Shown here: positions 1-5,458 of the stretch, in pieces
Layout: each line of letters begins with the position of its first letter
Position numbering within the stretch: position 1 is the stretch's first letter
Source: Gammaproteobacteria bacterium
GTDB taxonomy: Bacteria > Pseudomonadota > Gammaproteobacteria > SZUA-152
Assembly (NCBI GenBank): GCA_030599435.1
Contig: JAUVNZ010000050.1
Span: 1-8,602 of the forward strand
Length of the DNA stretch: 8,602 bases
Direction: 5' to 3'
Notes under the pieces: generated by a model
Seen by the model: only the letters and a program-made list of their open reading frames with translations
The model's database searches: none
What the model was told of the DNA's origin: nothing
Position numbers and translations under genes: made by a program

Positions 1-385
1 AATCGAACATTTGAGAGTTCTTGATATCACCCATGCCCTGGTTGTTACCAATAGCCAGAGTCAGGAAAGAAACGATCATGGCACGGCCATCGATGACGTT
101 ACGGTCGAACAATTCGTTCGGGTAAGCAATCTTCATGATGCCTTCGGCTTCGTCGATAGAGTAAACCAGGGCATCAACACCCTTGGTGAAATCATCAGTC
201 GTAGAAACTTCAACGTTAGTACCAGTTGAAGATTCAGCAGCGAAGTGAGCGGCTGCTTCCAGATAACCATAACCTTCAGCAGGCTCCATAGTGTAAGCCA
301 CCAGAATGTGTTTGCCGTCGGCAAGCAAGGTTTCTTCGTCTAAGGTCAGGTCAGAATAGCGACCCGTTTGGTCTAACAAAGCCAT
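1..385 (-). CDS. cbbM: Form II RuBisCO large subunit, N-terminal part (partial)
   Basis: This is the first 128 codons of ribulose-1,5-bisphosphate carboxylase/oxygenase, the CO2-fixing enzyme of the Calvin cycle; the rest lies beyond the left edge. The reading frame stays open to base 1. The protein carries [13 protein letters not shown] at about residues 45-57 and [14 protein letters not shown] at about 107-120. These match the N-terminal domain of form II enzymes such as Rhodospirillum rubrum CbbM, including the active-site Glu (E51) and Asn in the GNNQG segment. Form I (CbbL) enzymes differ strongly here. The ATG at 385 is well supported: AGGAG lies 8 bases upstream (398-394 on the minus strand). 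The gene is divergent from a CbbR-type regulator, the classic arrangement for cbb genes. Activation-chaperone genes such as cbbQ/cbbO might follow to the left but are not visible. Confidence 0.97.
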   Translation of the reverse strand, partial: MALLDQTGRYSDLTLDEETLLADGKHILVAYTMEPAEGYGYLEAAAHFAAESSTGTNVEVSTTDDFTKGVDALVYSIDEAEGIMKIAYPNELFDRNVIDGRAMIVSFLTLAIGNNQGMGDIKNSQMFD

Positions 386-427
386 TGAATGATCTCCTAT
401 TGTAAAAACAAGTATTGAAAACAATTT

Positions 428-494
428 AAAAACTGGTTCTGAGGGCCGTCACATTTGTGTGGCGCCGGGGCCTGTTGAGGCTCCCCTCTCAGAA
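428..494 (-). promoter_or_regulatory. Structured leader (possible attenuator) upstream of cbbM
   Basis: Read in the cbbM direction, TTCTGAG (494-488) pairs with CTCAGAA (443-437), giving a 7-bp outer stem that can extend by two G-C pairs past one bulged base. Inside it lie two smaller GC-rich hairpins. One has a loop near TCAACA, closed by GCC/GGC and GGG/CCC. The other is closed by CACA/TGTG around a 2-base centre at 454-455. After a 4-base gap comes a T-run (432-428), about 43 bases before the cbbM start codon. The pairings are visible in the sequence. Whether this acts as an attenuator, an RNA-stabilising leader or a terminator for upstream transcripts is inference. I recognise no named riboswitch. 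Confidence 0.4.
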
Positions 495-553
495 GGGTTG
501 CCAACAATACCCAAGATAACCCATAATTAAAACTAAATTATATTGATGTTATT

Positions 554-571
554 GATAAGGTTTTACTTATC
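554..571. promoter_or_regulatory. Candidate CbbR operator (inverted repeat)
   Basis: GATAAG-GTTTTA-CTTATC is a perfect 6-bp inverted repeat with a 6-bp spacer, in the AT-rich centre of the cbbM-cbbR intergenic region. It sits 34 bases before the cbbR start. A direct repeat TATTGAT (541-547 and 550-556), one helical turn apart, overlaps its left arm. LysR regulators usually bind dyads between themselves and their divergent target, so this is the best operator candidate. It does not keep the strict T-N11-A spacing of the textbook LysR box. Its position also argues that cbbR starts at 606 and not at the upstream in-frame ATG at 543. Confidence 0.45.
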
Positions 572-605
572 TATTACTCCGGAGCACTTTAAAGCTAGCT
601 ACAGC

Positions 606-1523
606 ATGCATCTCACCATACGCCAACTACAGGTCTTTGAAGCCACCGCCCGTCTGCTGAGCTTTCGCAAAGCGGCAGAAGAGCTGCATTTAAGCCAGCC
701 GGCAGTGTCTATGCAGATCAAACAACTGGAGGAAAACGTCGGCCTGCCCCTGTTCGAGAAGCTGGGTAAGAAAATTTATCTGACCGAAGCCGGCCAGGAG
801 ATTTACCATTATAGTCGCTCAATTGGCCAGTTGCTGACTGAGGCTGGTGAAACTATCGACGGGCTCAAGGGCGCCCATCAGGGCCGGCTTACCATCTCTG
901 TAGCCTCTACCGCCAACTACTTTGTCCCTACCCTGCTAGGTACCTTCCATGAGCGTTTTCCCGGTGTGACGGTGAGCCTGGATGTCACCAACAGAGAGAC
1001 CCTGCTGGAGCAGTTATCCGAAAACGAAGTGGATCTGGTGGTGATGGGACAACCCCCAGGGGACATGGATCTTGAAGCTGGTACTTTTATGGAAAATCCA
1101 CTGGTAATAATCGCGCCACCCGATCACCCGCTGGCGAAACAAAAAAATATCCCTTTCACACGACTGGAGGATGAGGTATTTCTAACCCGTGAACGCGGCT
1201 CCGGTACCCGAGGCGCCATCGAACGATTTTTTGCGCAACACGAGGTTCAGCTGAATACCGGCATGGAGATCGCCAGCAACGAGGCCATTAAACAATCGGT
1301 TCAGGCGGGATTAGGATTGGGGCTGTTATCACGGGATACGCTGGATATGGAGCTAGCACTGAATAAGCTGGTTATCCTGGATGTGGAGGATTTCCCTATT
1401 GTTCGATACTGGTACGTGATGCACCGCAAAGGCAAACGACTGTCCACAGTGGCACAGGCCTTTAAACAATTTCTACTGGAAGAGGCTAATACGCTCTTGC
1501 ACACTTCCGAGACAAAACACTAG
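606..1523 (+). CDS. cbbR: LysR-type regulator of RuBisCO operon, CbbR
   Basis: This is a 305-residue LysR-family transcription regulator, the usual length. The N-terminus MHLTIRQLQVFEATARLLSF followed by KAAEELHLSQPAVSMQIKQLE is the winged helix-turn-helix (about residues 3-62) and closely resembles known CbbR proteins. Residues from about 90 to 295 form the periplasmic-binding-protein-like effector domain, which in CbbR family members senses Calvin-cycle metabolites. Divergence from cbbM supports the assignment; its likely role is to activate cbbM and repress itself. The frame is open further upstream to an ATG at 543, adding 21 residues (MMLLIRFYLS...). That extension lacks a Shine-Dalgarno and has no counterpart in the family, so ATG 606 is preferred, although its own ribosome site is weak (CGGAG about 20 bases upstream). 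It could regulate other cbb genes elsewhere as well. Confidence 0.93.
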   Translation: MHLTIRQLQVFEATARLLSFRKAAEELHLSQPAVSMQIKQLEENVGLPLFEKLGKKIYLTEAGQEIYHYSRSIGQLLTEAGETIDGLKGAHQGRLTISVASTANYFVPTLLGTFHERFPGVTVSLDVTNRETLLEQLSENEVDLVVMGQPPGDMDLEAGTFMENPLVIIAPPDHPLAKQKNIPFTRLEDEVFLTRERGSGTRGAIERFFAQHEVQLNTGMEIASNEAIKQSVQAGLGLGLLSRDTLDMELALNKLVILDVEDFPIVRYWYVMHRKGKRLSTVAQAFKQFLLEEANTLLHTSETKH

Positions 1524-1566
1524 AAGGATTTTAGAAAGTCTCTGGTGAGTGCGAGACACCAACAGT

Positions 1567-1682
1567 AGGCGCTTTTAGGCGAGGCAAAAAATGGTGAAAA
1601 AGCGCAGTTTACACGCCAGTTTATCGTTTCACGACCCCGCATTTTGAGCTATTTTTTAACGCAGTATCGTGCCTCCAGAGGC
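1567..1682. repeat. Non-coding block resembling a gammaproteobacterial intergenic repeat
   Basis: The 174-base gap between cbbR and the next gene has no convincing ORF but an ordered set of motifs. On the minus strand it reads ACTGCGTTAAAAAA, then CTCAAAATGC, then GTAAACTGCGCTTTTT, then TTTTTTGCCTCGCC and AAAAGCGCC. The ACTGCG core occurs twice. GCGCTTTT (1569-1576) and AAAAGCGC (1598-1605) form an 8-bp inverted repeat. From memory, this motif order recurs between genes in several gammaproteobacterial genomes (Pseudomonas and relatives); I could not check this and know no established function or name. The exact boundaries are estimated. Confidence 0.4.
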
Positions 1683-1686
1683 TTTT
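1671..1686 (+). terminator. Short hairpin with T-run after cbbR
   Basis: GCCTC-CA-GAGGC is followed directly by TTTT. The two-base centre means the real loop would be four bases on a 4-bp stem, so it is a weak terminator. It lies about 150 bases past the cbbR stop and at the edge of the repeat-like block, so it could equally be part of that element. No better terminator for cbbR is seen. Confidence 0.3.
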
Positions 1687-1697
1687 GCTATGTTCCA

Positions 1698-1940
1698 CTA
1701 GTAGATGTCGCAATGCTCCGGATGACGGGAAATATTGGCATAAGCCGTATCATATAGCCGTTCCTGACCCCGACGGCTGCATTCCACATACACCAGATCC
1801 AGCTCTTCGCGGGCTTCATCATTGGCCGCATTTTCAACCCCAAGCAGAATCCTGCATACACAGCGTTTCACAAAACGTATCAAAGCCTTGTTTGGCATCC
1901 TTCTTAATGCACGTTCAAGTTTGTCTATTTTCACCGTCAT
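1698..1940 (-). CDS. Small unrecognised protein (80 aa)
   Basis: I do not recognise this protein. From ATG 1940 it has 80 residues: a basic N-terminal half (KLERALRRMPNKALIRFVKR at about 7-26), then CVCRILLGVENAANDE and an acidic helix-like stretch EARELDLVY-like at about 42-51, ending in SRHPEHCDIY. It has four cysteines (28, 30, 54, 77), no signal peptide and no membrane segment, so it is probably cytoplasmic and helical. The composition looks protein-like, whereas the opposite strand's ORF over the same bases looks like a shadow. The start is unsettled: ATG 1940 follows GGGG closely, ATG 1967 and GTG 1979 are in frame upstream, and a separate short ORF overlaps the start. It stands alone, divergent from the secreted-protein gene at 2225. 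Confidence 0.6.
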   Translation of the reverse strand: MTVKIDKLERALRRMPNKALIRFVKRCVCRILLGVENAANDEAREELDLVYVECSRRGQERLYDTAYANISRHPEHCDIY

Positions 1941-1998
1941 TTCCCCTTTGTTTTTGTGGGCGTTCATTATCGACGGCACAACATCCTGTCTTTGCCAT
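1915..1998 (-). CDS. Possible 27-aa leader ORF overlapping the small gene
   Basis: ATG 1998 follows AGGTGA three bases upstream, the best ribosome-binding match in this stretch. It opens a 27-codon frame (MAKTGCCAVDNERPQKQRGN, then seven more residues) that ends at a TGA inside the first codons of the 80-residue gene, in a different frame. It could be a leader peptide coupling translation to that gene, or chance. A frameshift joining the two is also possible. No homology is recognised. Confidence 0.25.
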   Translation of the reverse strand: MAKTGCCAVDNERPQKQRGNDGENRQT

Positions 1999-2003
1999 AA
2001 ATC

Positions 2004-2036
2004 ACCTAACTAGCGCCTGACCTACCTAACGCGTTA
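2004..2036. repeat. Direct repeat ACCTAAC at 20-base spacing, with palindrome
   Basis: ACCTAAC occurs at 2004-2010 and again at 2024-2030, exactly 20 bases apart (about two helical turns). The second copy runs into the 10-bp perfect palindrome TAACGCGTTA (2027-2036). The first copy overlaps the ribosome-binding region of the minus-strand short ORF. This may be a regulator site between the divergent genes. The repeat is short enough to arise by chance. Confidence 0.25.
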
Positions 2037-2089
2037 AAACATCCCTATCATTTTCTGTATCGGAGAAACTGAGAAATCGTCGATATAAC

Positions 2090-2111
2090 AAATGTGAACT
2101 TCGTCACAAAA
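2090..2111. promoter_or_regulatory. CRP/Vfr-type binding site
   Basis: TGTGA-ACTTCG-TCACA (2093-2108) has both half-sites of the CRP consensus with the right 6-base spacer, flanked by AAA on the left and AAA on the right. It lies about 117 bases before the secreted-protein start. GATACT (2141-2146) or CATAGA (2128-2133) could be a -10 box at activating distance, but neither is strong. Its position between divergent genes means it could also act on the small minus-strand gene. FNR sites (TTGAT-N4-ATCAA) look different, so a CRP-class regulator is favoured. Confidence 0.55.
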
Positions 2112-2224
2112 CGGGGTACTAAGCGTCATAGAAAGAGGCTTGATACTGGGGAGACACGAACCCATAATCGGGCAAAGAATTTGGACTTTTAAGACCTACG
2201 TACAGACTAATGGAGACTCAGAAC

Positions 2225-2515
2225 ATGACCAAGAGAACCACCCTCGCTTTAACACTATTGACCGCTTCACTGTTTGCTTCAAGCGCTGCCCTGGCCTGTG
2301 ATGCCATGGGGAAAAGCACCCATATGGGTCAGCTTATGTCGGTTGATGCTAAACAAAAGACCTTCACTATTCGTGATGCACAATCACAAAGCCCAGTTAC
2401 TTTTACTGCCAACAATGAAATCCTCGCAGGCCTGAAAGAAGCAAGTGGTAGCATTATGGTGAACTACGAAGAAGAAGATGGTGGCAGCCTGAACGCAGTG
2501 GGCGTCACCTTCTAA
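2225..2515 (+). CDS. Small secreted (periplasmic) protein, function unknown
   Basis: This 96-residue protein has a clear Sec signal peptide: a basic start (MTKRTT), a hydrophobic core (LALTLLTASLFASSAA) and likely cleavage after ALA, leaving a mature protein of about 72 residues that begins CDAMGKSTHMG. The lipobox is not canonical (A-L-A-C), so lipidation is doubtful. The mature part (GQLMSVDAKQKTFTIRD, then PVTFTANNEILAGLK, then SIMVNYEEEDGGSLNAVGV) alternates strands like a small beta-barrel or OB-like fold. It vaguely recalls CusF-type or DUF5666-type periplasmic proteins, but no diagnostic residues prove this. ATG 2225 is chosen because GGAG (2212-2215) lies 9 bases upstream; the in-frame ATG at 2210 would overlap that site. 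It is a single-gene unit with a CRP-like site before it and a strong terminator after it. Confidence 0.8.
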   Translation: MTKRTTLALTLLTASLFASSAALACDAMGKSTHMGQLMSVDAKQKTFTIRDAQSQSPVTFTANNEILAGLKEASGSIMVNYEEEDGGSLNAVGVTF

Positions 2516-2541
2516 CTTATTTAAGTCAAAACAAAAGACAA

Positions 2542-2569
2542 AAAAGGCGGGGTTACCCGCCTTTTCTTT
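2542..2569 (+). terminator. Rho-independent terminator
   Basis: GGCGGG-GTTA-CCCGCC (2546-2561) is a perfect 6-bp GC stem with a tetraloop. It is extended by AAAA/TTTT and followed by TTTTCTTT. It lies 30 bases past the secreted-protein stop. The A-run on the other side means it could also work in reverse. Confidence 0.9.
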
Positions 2570-2644
2570 GCGCAACATAAACAGCACACCAAAACCATTG
2601 TTTAGTGATAGTATTAACCACACAATTCTTACGATCTTTACGTC

Positions 2645-3811
2645 ATGCCCCTACCATCTTACTTAGCTCGTTGGCTGCCGGTACAAAATGAGCTGTCCAC
2701 CAAAAGCATTCTGCTCTCCTCTTTAAGCGCCCTGATTGCGATTGGTCTTGTTGGTACAGTCAGCCAATATTCACTCAGCGGTTACAACACCCCTTTCATG
2801 GCCGCATCAATGGGCGCTTCTGCAGTTTTACTATTTGTTGTTCCTACCAGCCCACTTGCACAACCGTGGTCCTTTGCCGGCGGGCACCTTATTTCTGCGT
2901 TGATAGGCGTGAGTTGCGCGAAGCTGATACCCGATATTACCGTGGCCGCAGCTGTTGCCGTCGGCATTTCCATTTTCGCGATGTACTACCTGCGTTGCAT
3001 ACACCCCCCCGGAGGTGCAACTGCTTTGTTTGCCGTATTAGGTGGCAATTCTGTTCACGAACTGGGATTTCAATTTTTACTCAACCCTGTCCTGCTAAAT
3101 ATTGGCGTTTTGCTCACCTGCGCATTCATCTATTGGCGACTTGCCGGAATCCACCAACACCAAATGGCAACGGACACAACGACACTGGATCATAACTGGG
3201 CGCGCACTGAAGAGGACTGGTTAGTTACCAATACTCCCTTTAGCGATGAAAATCTCAATCAGGCCATCGCAAAAATGGATACGTTTATTGACATTAGCCA
3301 ACAGGATTTAAAAGAAATTTATGCTCACGCCCTGCAGCATTCACACACTCACAGCCTTGGAGACATTCGTTGTCATGAAGCCATGCACTCACCGGTCATT
3401 TGCGTGGAATATGGAACCGAGTTGGAAACCGTATGGCAACTTTTTGAACAACACAATATTCGCGGTGTGCCGGTAGTGGATAACTTTGAACGCACCATTG
3501 GTATTGTGACCGTTAGTAATTTTGTCCACAACGCTGATCAGCTAAGCACGGATGAAGAAAATGGAGCTAGTGTTGCGGAACAACTCGTTTCACTTAGAAA
3601 ACGCACACCGGGCTTTGAATCAGATAAACCGGAAGTCGCTGGACAGATCATGAGCTCACCAGTGATAACCGCACAGGAAAATGATCGCCTTGCTGACCTG
3701 GCGCCACTTTTTACCCAACATGCTATCCACCACATTCCGGTGGTCAATGAAAAACGAAAACTTGTCGGCATGCTAACGCGGGAAGATGTACTGGCTGCAC
3801 GTTCTAACTAG
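2645..3811 (+). CDS. HPP-family membrane protein with tandem CBS domains
   Basis: This 388-residue inner-membrane protein has hydrophobic segments at about 21-44, 50-71, 81-98, 99-118 and 145-168. They carry the family signature HPPGGATAL at 120-128, which follows YYLRCI. This is the HPP domain. Two CBS domains follow at about 241-297 (MHSPVICVEYGT, then IRGVPVVDN and GIVTV) and 331-385 (IMSSPVI, then IHHIPVVNE and LVGMLTREDV). CBS pairs usually bind adenine nucleotides and gate attached modules. HPP proteins are thought to be transporters, with nitrite import described for plastid members, but the substrate here is unknown. No strong Shine-Dalgarno precedes ATG 2645; I see no better start. 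The coding sequence contains a run of seven Cs (3004-3010) in the HPP motif. It is a single gene, converging on the methyltransferase with overlapping stop codons. Confidence 0.92.
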   Translation: MPLPSYLARWLPVQNELSTKSILLSSLSALIAIGLVGTVSQYSLSGYNTPFMAASMGASAVLLFVVPTSPLAQPWSFAGGHLISALIGVSCAKLIPDITVAAAVAVGISIFAMYYLRCIHPPGGATALFAVLGGNSVHELGFQFLLNPVLLNIGVLLTCAFIYWRLAGIHQHQMATDTTTLDHNWARTEEDWLVTNTPFSDENLNQAIAKMDTFIDISQQDLKEIYAHALQHSHTHSLGDIRCHEAMHSPVICVEYGTELETVWQLFEQHNIRGVPVVDNFERTIGIVTVSNFVHNADQLSTDEENGASVAEQLVSLRKRTPGFESDKPEVAGQIMSSPVITAQENDRLADLAPLFTQHAIHHIPVVNEKRKLVGMLTREDVLAARSN

Positions 3812-4670
3812 AAGGAACCGTGCCGGAAGTCAGCCTGACTTCTACATTCATCCACAAACCATCTTCCGTTTTCAAGTCTGCAACACGTTTTAGGTGTGCA
3901 CTTTTAAACTCAGGCTGAACTTCGTGCGGTAGCTGCTCAACCAGGGCACGCATGGCGGTATTCCAGATAGCATCCCACCATTGGTCAACATTGCTCAGGT
4001 GGTATCCTACCTGAATGATATTTTGCTCAATCTCCTTATAACCAGCCTCGGCCATCAGAGTCCTGCAAACCTCCACATCTTTTAGACGTGCTGCACTCAC
4101 ATTTTTCTCTGAAACATCAAGACCAAATTTTTCCAGATCTTCGCCAAAAATATCGAGCAGCGGCCGAAAGGCATTTTCAGTAAAACTTGAAAACAAAACC
4201 GTACCGCCTGGCCGCGTCACCCGCTGCCATTGCTTTAAGGCTTTGAGCATATCCGGGATAAAAAACAAACCAAAGGAACAGGTCACTGCATTAAAGTAAT
4301 CATTCTTGAACTCAGGTTCTTCAGCATCCATCTGAATAAAATCGACATTATCCAAAGCCATTTTTTTTATATTTTTTTCGGCACAGGCCAACATGCCTTC
4401 AGACAGATCAATGGCCATCACCCGTCCGCCCGGATTGATGACCTGTGCCAAAGCACCGGCAAGGGCCCCTGTACCCGTCGCCACATCCAGAATCTTCCAA
4501 CCTCGACTGGGCTTAAGTTGAGAAACAATACGATCTGCGCAAAAAGGGAAAAAACGTAAAGCGGGATCATCGTAACCGGACGCCACCGTGTCGAACACAG
4601 CACTCACACCGTGCTTGTGTTTTTCACCATCCGGTAAAACCAGTGTTTGAAGTTCAGGGGGTTGATTCAC
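3804..4670 (-). CDS. Class I SAM-dependent methyltransferase, UbiE-like
   Basis: This 288-residue protein has a Rossmann methyltransferase core. Motif I is ILDVATGTGALAG (60-72), the acidic ribose-binding residue is D88 in VMAIDLS, DFIQMDAEEPEF (110-121) is the motif II/III region, and RPGGTVLFSSF (153-163) is the post-core strand. The layout is that of the UbiE/Coq5 family (Methyltransf_11/25). The C-terminal 120 residues lack UbiE features, so quinone methylation is not implied and the substrate is unknown. It starts with GTG at 4670 and a weak ribosome site; an in-frame stop shortly upstream excludes a longer form. It sits 42 bases behind the FHA gene on the same strand, so co-transcription is likely. 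The last 8 bases overlap the end of the HPP-CBS gene on the other strand. Confidence 0.88.
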   Translation of the reverse strand: MNQPPELQTLVLPDGEKHKHGVSAVFDTVASGYDDPALRFFPFCADRIVSQLKPSRGWKILDVATGTGALAGALAQVINPGGRVMAIDLSEGMLACAEKNIKKMALDNVDFIQMDAEEPEFKNDYFNAVTCSFGLFFIPDMLKALKQWQRVTRPGGTVLFSSFTENAFRPLLDIFGEDLEKFGLDVSEKNVSAARLKDVEVCRTLMAEAGYKEIEQNIIQVGYHLSNVDQWWDAIWNTAMRALVEQLPHEVQPEFKSAHLKRVADLKTEDGLWMNVEVRLTSGTVPSS

Positions 4671-4712
4671 TCGATCGGAGCTCGGTGATGTTTACAGAAA
4701 ATTGTTAGATAA

Positions 4713-5099
4713 CTATTTAGGATTTCGCTTAGAAATATAAATCCCGGGAATCCAGGTCTTCTGAATGCGAGTTGTTGCTGACAAATCATCATTGGCATCA
4801 TCGACGAAACGGAAATGATTAACACCAATGCGAACGATATCTTCATTTTTCAGCTGGTGCTGATCAATTTTATCGTCATTTACAAAGGTGCCATTTGTAC
4901 TTTCTTTGTCCACAATAAAATAATCATAACCCTGCCCATCCTCACTTTCCCTGGCTTCTATTTCAGCGTGATCCTTGCTCACCAACTCATCATTAATGGT
5001 TATGTCATTTTCCGGTCCACGGCCAAGACTCGACACACGATTTTCCAGACGTAGGGTAATGCCTTCTACACCATCTTTAAACTGAATCAGAGCTGCCAT
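4713..5099 (-). CDS. Stand-alone FHA-domain protein
   Basis: This 128-residue protein is almost entirely one forkhead-associated domain, a phosphothreonine-binding module. The hallmark residues are present: LGRGPENDITI (25-35) with Gly-Arg, VSKDHAEI (40-47) with Ser and His, and STNGTFVN (67-74) with Asn-Gly. A short basic tail (about 110-128, ending ISKRNPK) follows. No signal peptide or membrane segment is seen, so it is probably cytoplasmic. The start at 5099 is supported by GGTGA 6 bases upstream. It leads a probable two-gene unit with the methyltransferase and is divergent from dodecin. No Ser/Thr kinase or phosphatase is nearby to name a partner. The stand-alone form resembles adaptor FHA proteins, but the target is unknown. 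Confidence 0.93.
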   Translation of the reverse strand: MAALIQFKDGVEGITLRLENRVSSLGRGPENDITINDELVSKDHAEIEARESEDGQGYDYFIVDKESTNGTFVNDDKIDQHQLKNEDIVRIGVNHFRFVDDANDDLSATTRIQKTWIPGIYISKRNPK

Positions 5100-5189
5100 T
5101 AGATTTCACCATTCAATAATATGAGCACAGGCTACACCTTATCTGCTGATTTTTCACGTAAGCTCTCTGCTAATCATTCTCTGTTAAAC

Positions 5190-5195
5190 TATAGT
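5190..5195 (+). promoter_or_regulatory. Possible -10 box for dodecin
   Basis: TATAGT lies 34 bases before the dodecin ATG in the 129-base gap between divergent genes. No good -35 box is seen at standard distance (around CTCTGC). On the other strand an overlapping TTGACT (5198-5193) could be a -35 for the FHA gene, with GATTAG 17 bases on as a poor -10. Overlapping divergent promoters are possible but weakly supported. Confidence 0.3.
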
Positions 5196-5228
5196 CAATA
5201 ATTAATTAACACCTAACCGGAGGATCTT

Positions 5229-5438
5229 ATGTCTGACCATACCTATAAAATTATCGAATTAGTGGGCTCATCGACAAAAGGCTCGGACGAGGCCATTAAT
5301 AATGCTATCGAGCGCGCCAATAAAACACTACGTAATATGGACTGGTTTGAAGTAGTGGAATCTCGTGGTCATTTACAAGATGGCAAAGTTGCTCACTATC
5401 AGGTGAAAATTAAGGTGGGAATCCGTCTCGAAGACTAG
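5229..5438 (+). CDS. Dodecin, flavin-binding protein
   Basis: This 69-residue protein matches the dodecin family in full length and in motifs. [15 protein letters not shown] is the first strand, [20 protein letters not shown] (20-39) is the helix, and VVESRGHL and [12 protein letters not shown] are the following strands. W39 corresponds to the tryptophan that stacks on bound flavin and Q58 to the conserved flavin-contacting glutamine. Dodecins form 12-subunit hollow spheres that store or buffer flavins (FMN, riboflavin or lumichrome) in the cytoplasm. The start is well supported: GGAGG (5219-5223) lies 5 bases before the ATG. The next gene follows after 20 bases on the same strand, so a two-gene operon is likely. 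Confidence 0.95.
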   Translation: MSDHTYKIIELVGSSTKGSDEAINNAIERANKTLRNMDWFEVVESRGHLQDGKVAHYQVKIKVGIRLED

Positions 5439-5458
5439 AAACTCATACATACCCCTGC

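Noticed and set aside
543..605. Longer cbbR beginning at ATG 543
   Set aside because: No Shine-Dalgarno precedes it, the extra 21 residues have no counterpart in CbbR proteins, and it would cover the candidate operator.
1685..2020. Plus-strand ORF of 111 codons opposite the small minus-strand gene
   Set aside because: Composition rich in Cys, His and Pro with no domain pattern and no ribosome site; the minus-strand frame over the same bases looks like the real protein.
2210..2224. ATG 2210 as start of the secreted protein
   Set aside because: It overlaps the GGAG ribosome site of ATG 2225 and would add residues in front of a normal signal peptide.
2225..2515. Lipoprotein interpretation of the secreted protein (Cys after ALA)
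   Set aside because: The residues before Cys are A-L-A, whereas a lipobox needs a large hydrophobic residue such as Leu at -3; ordinary signal peptidase cleavage fits better.
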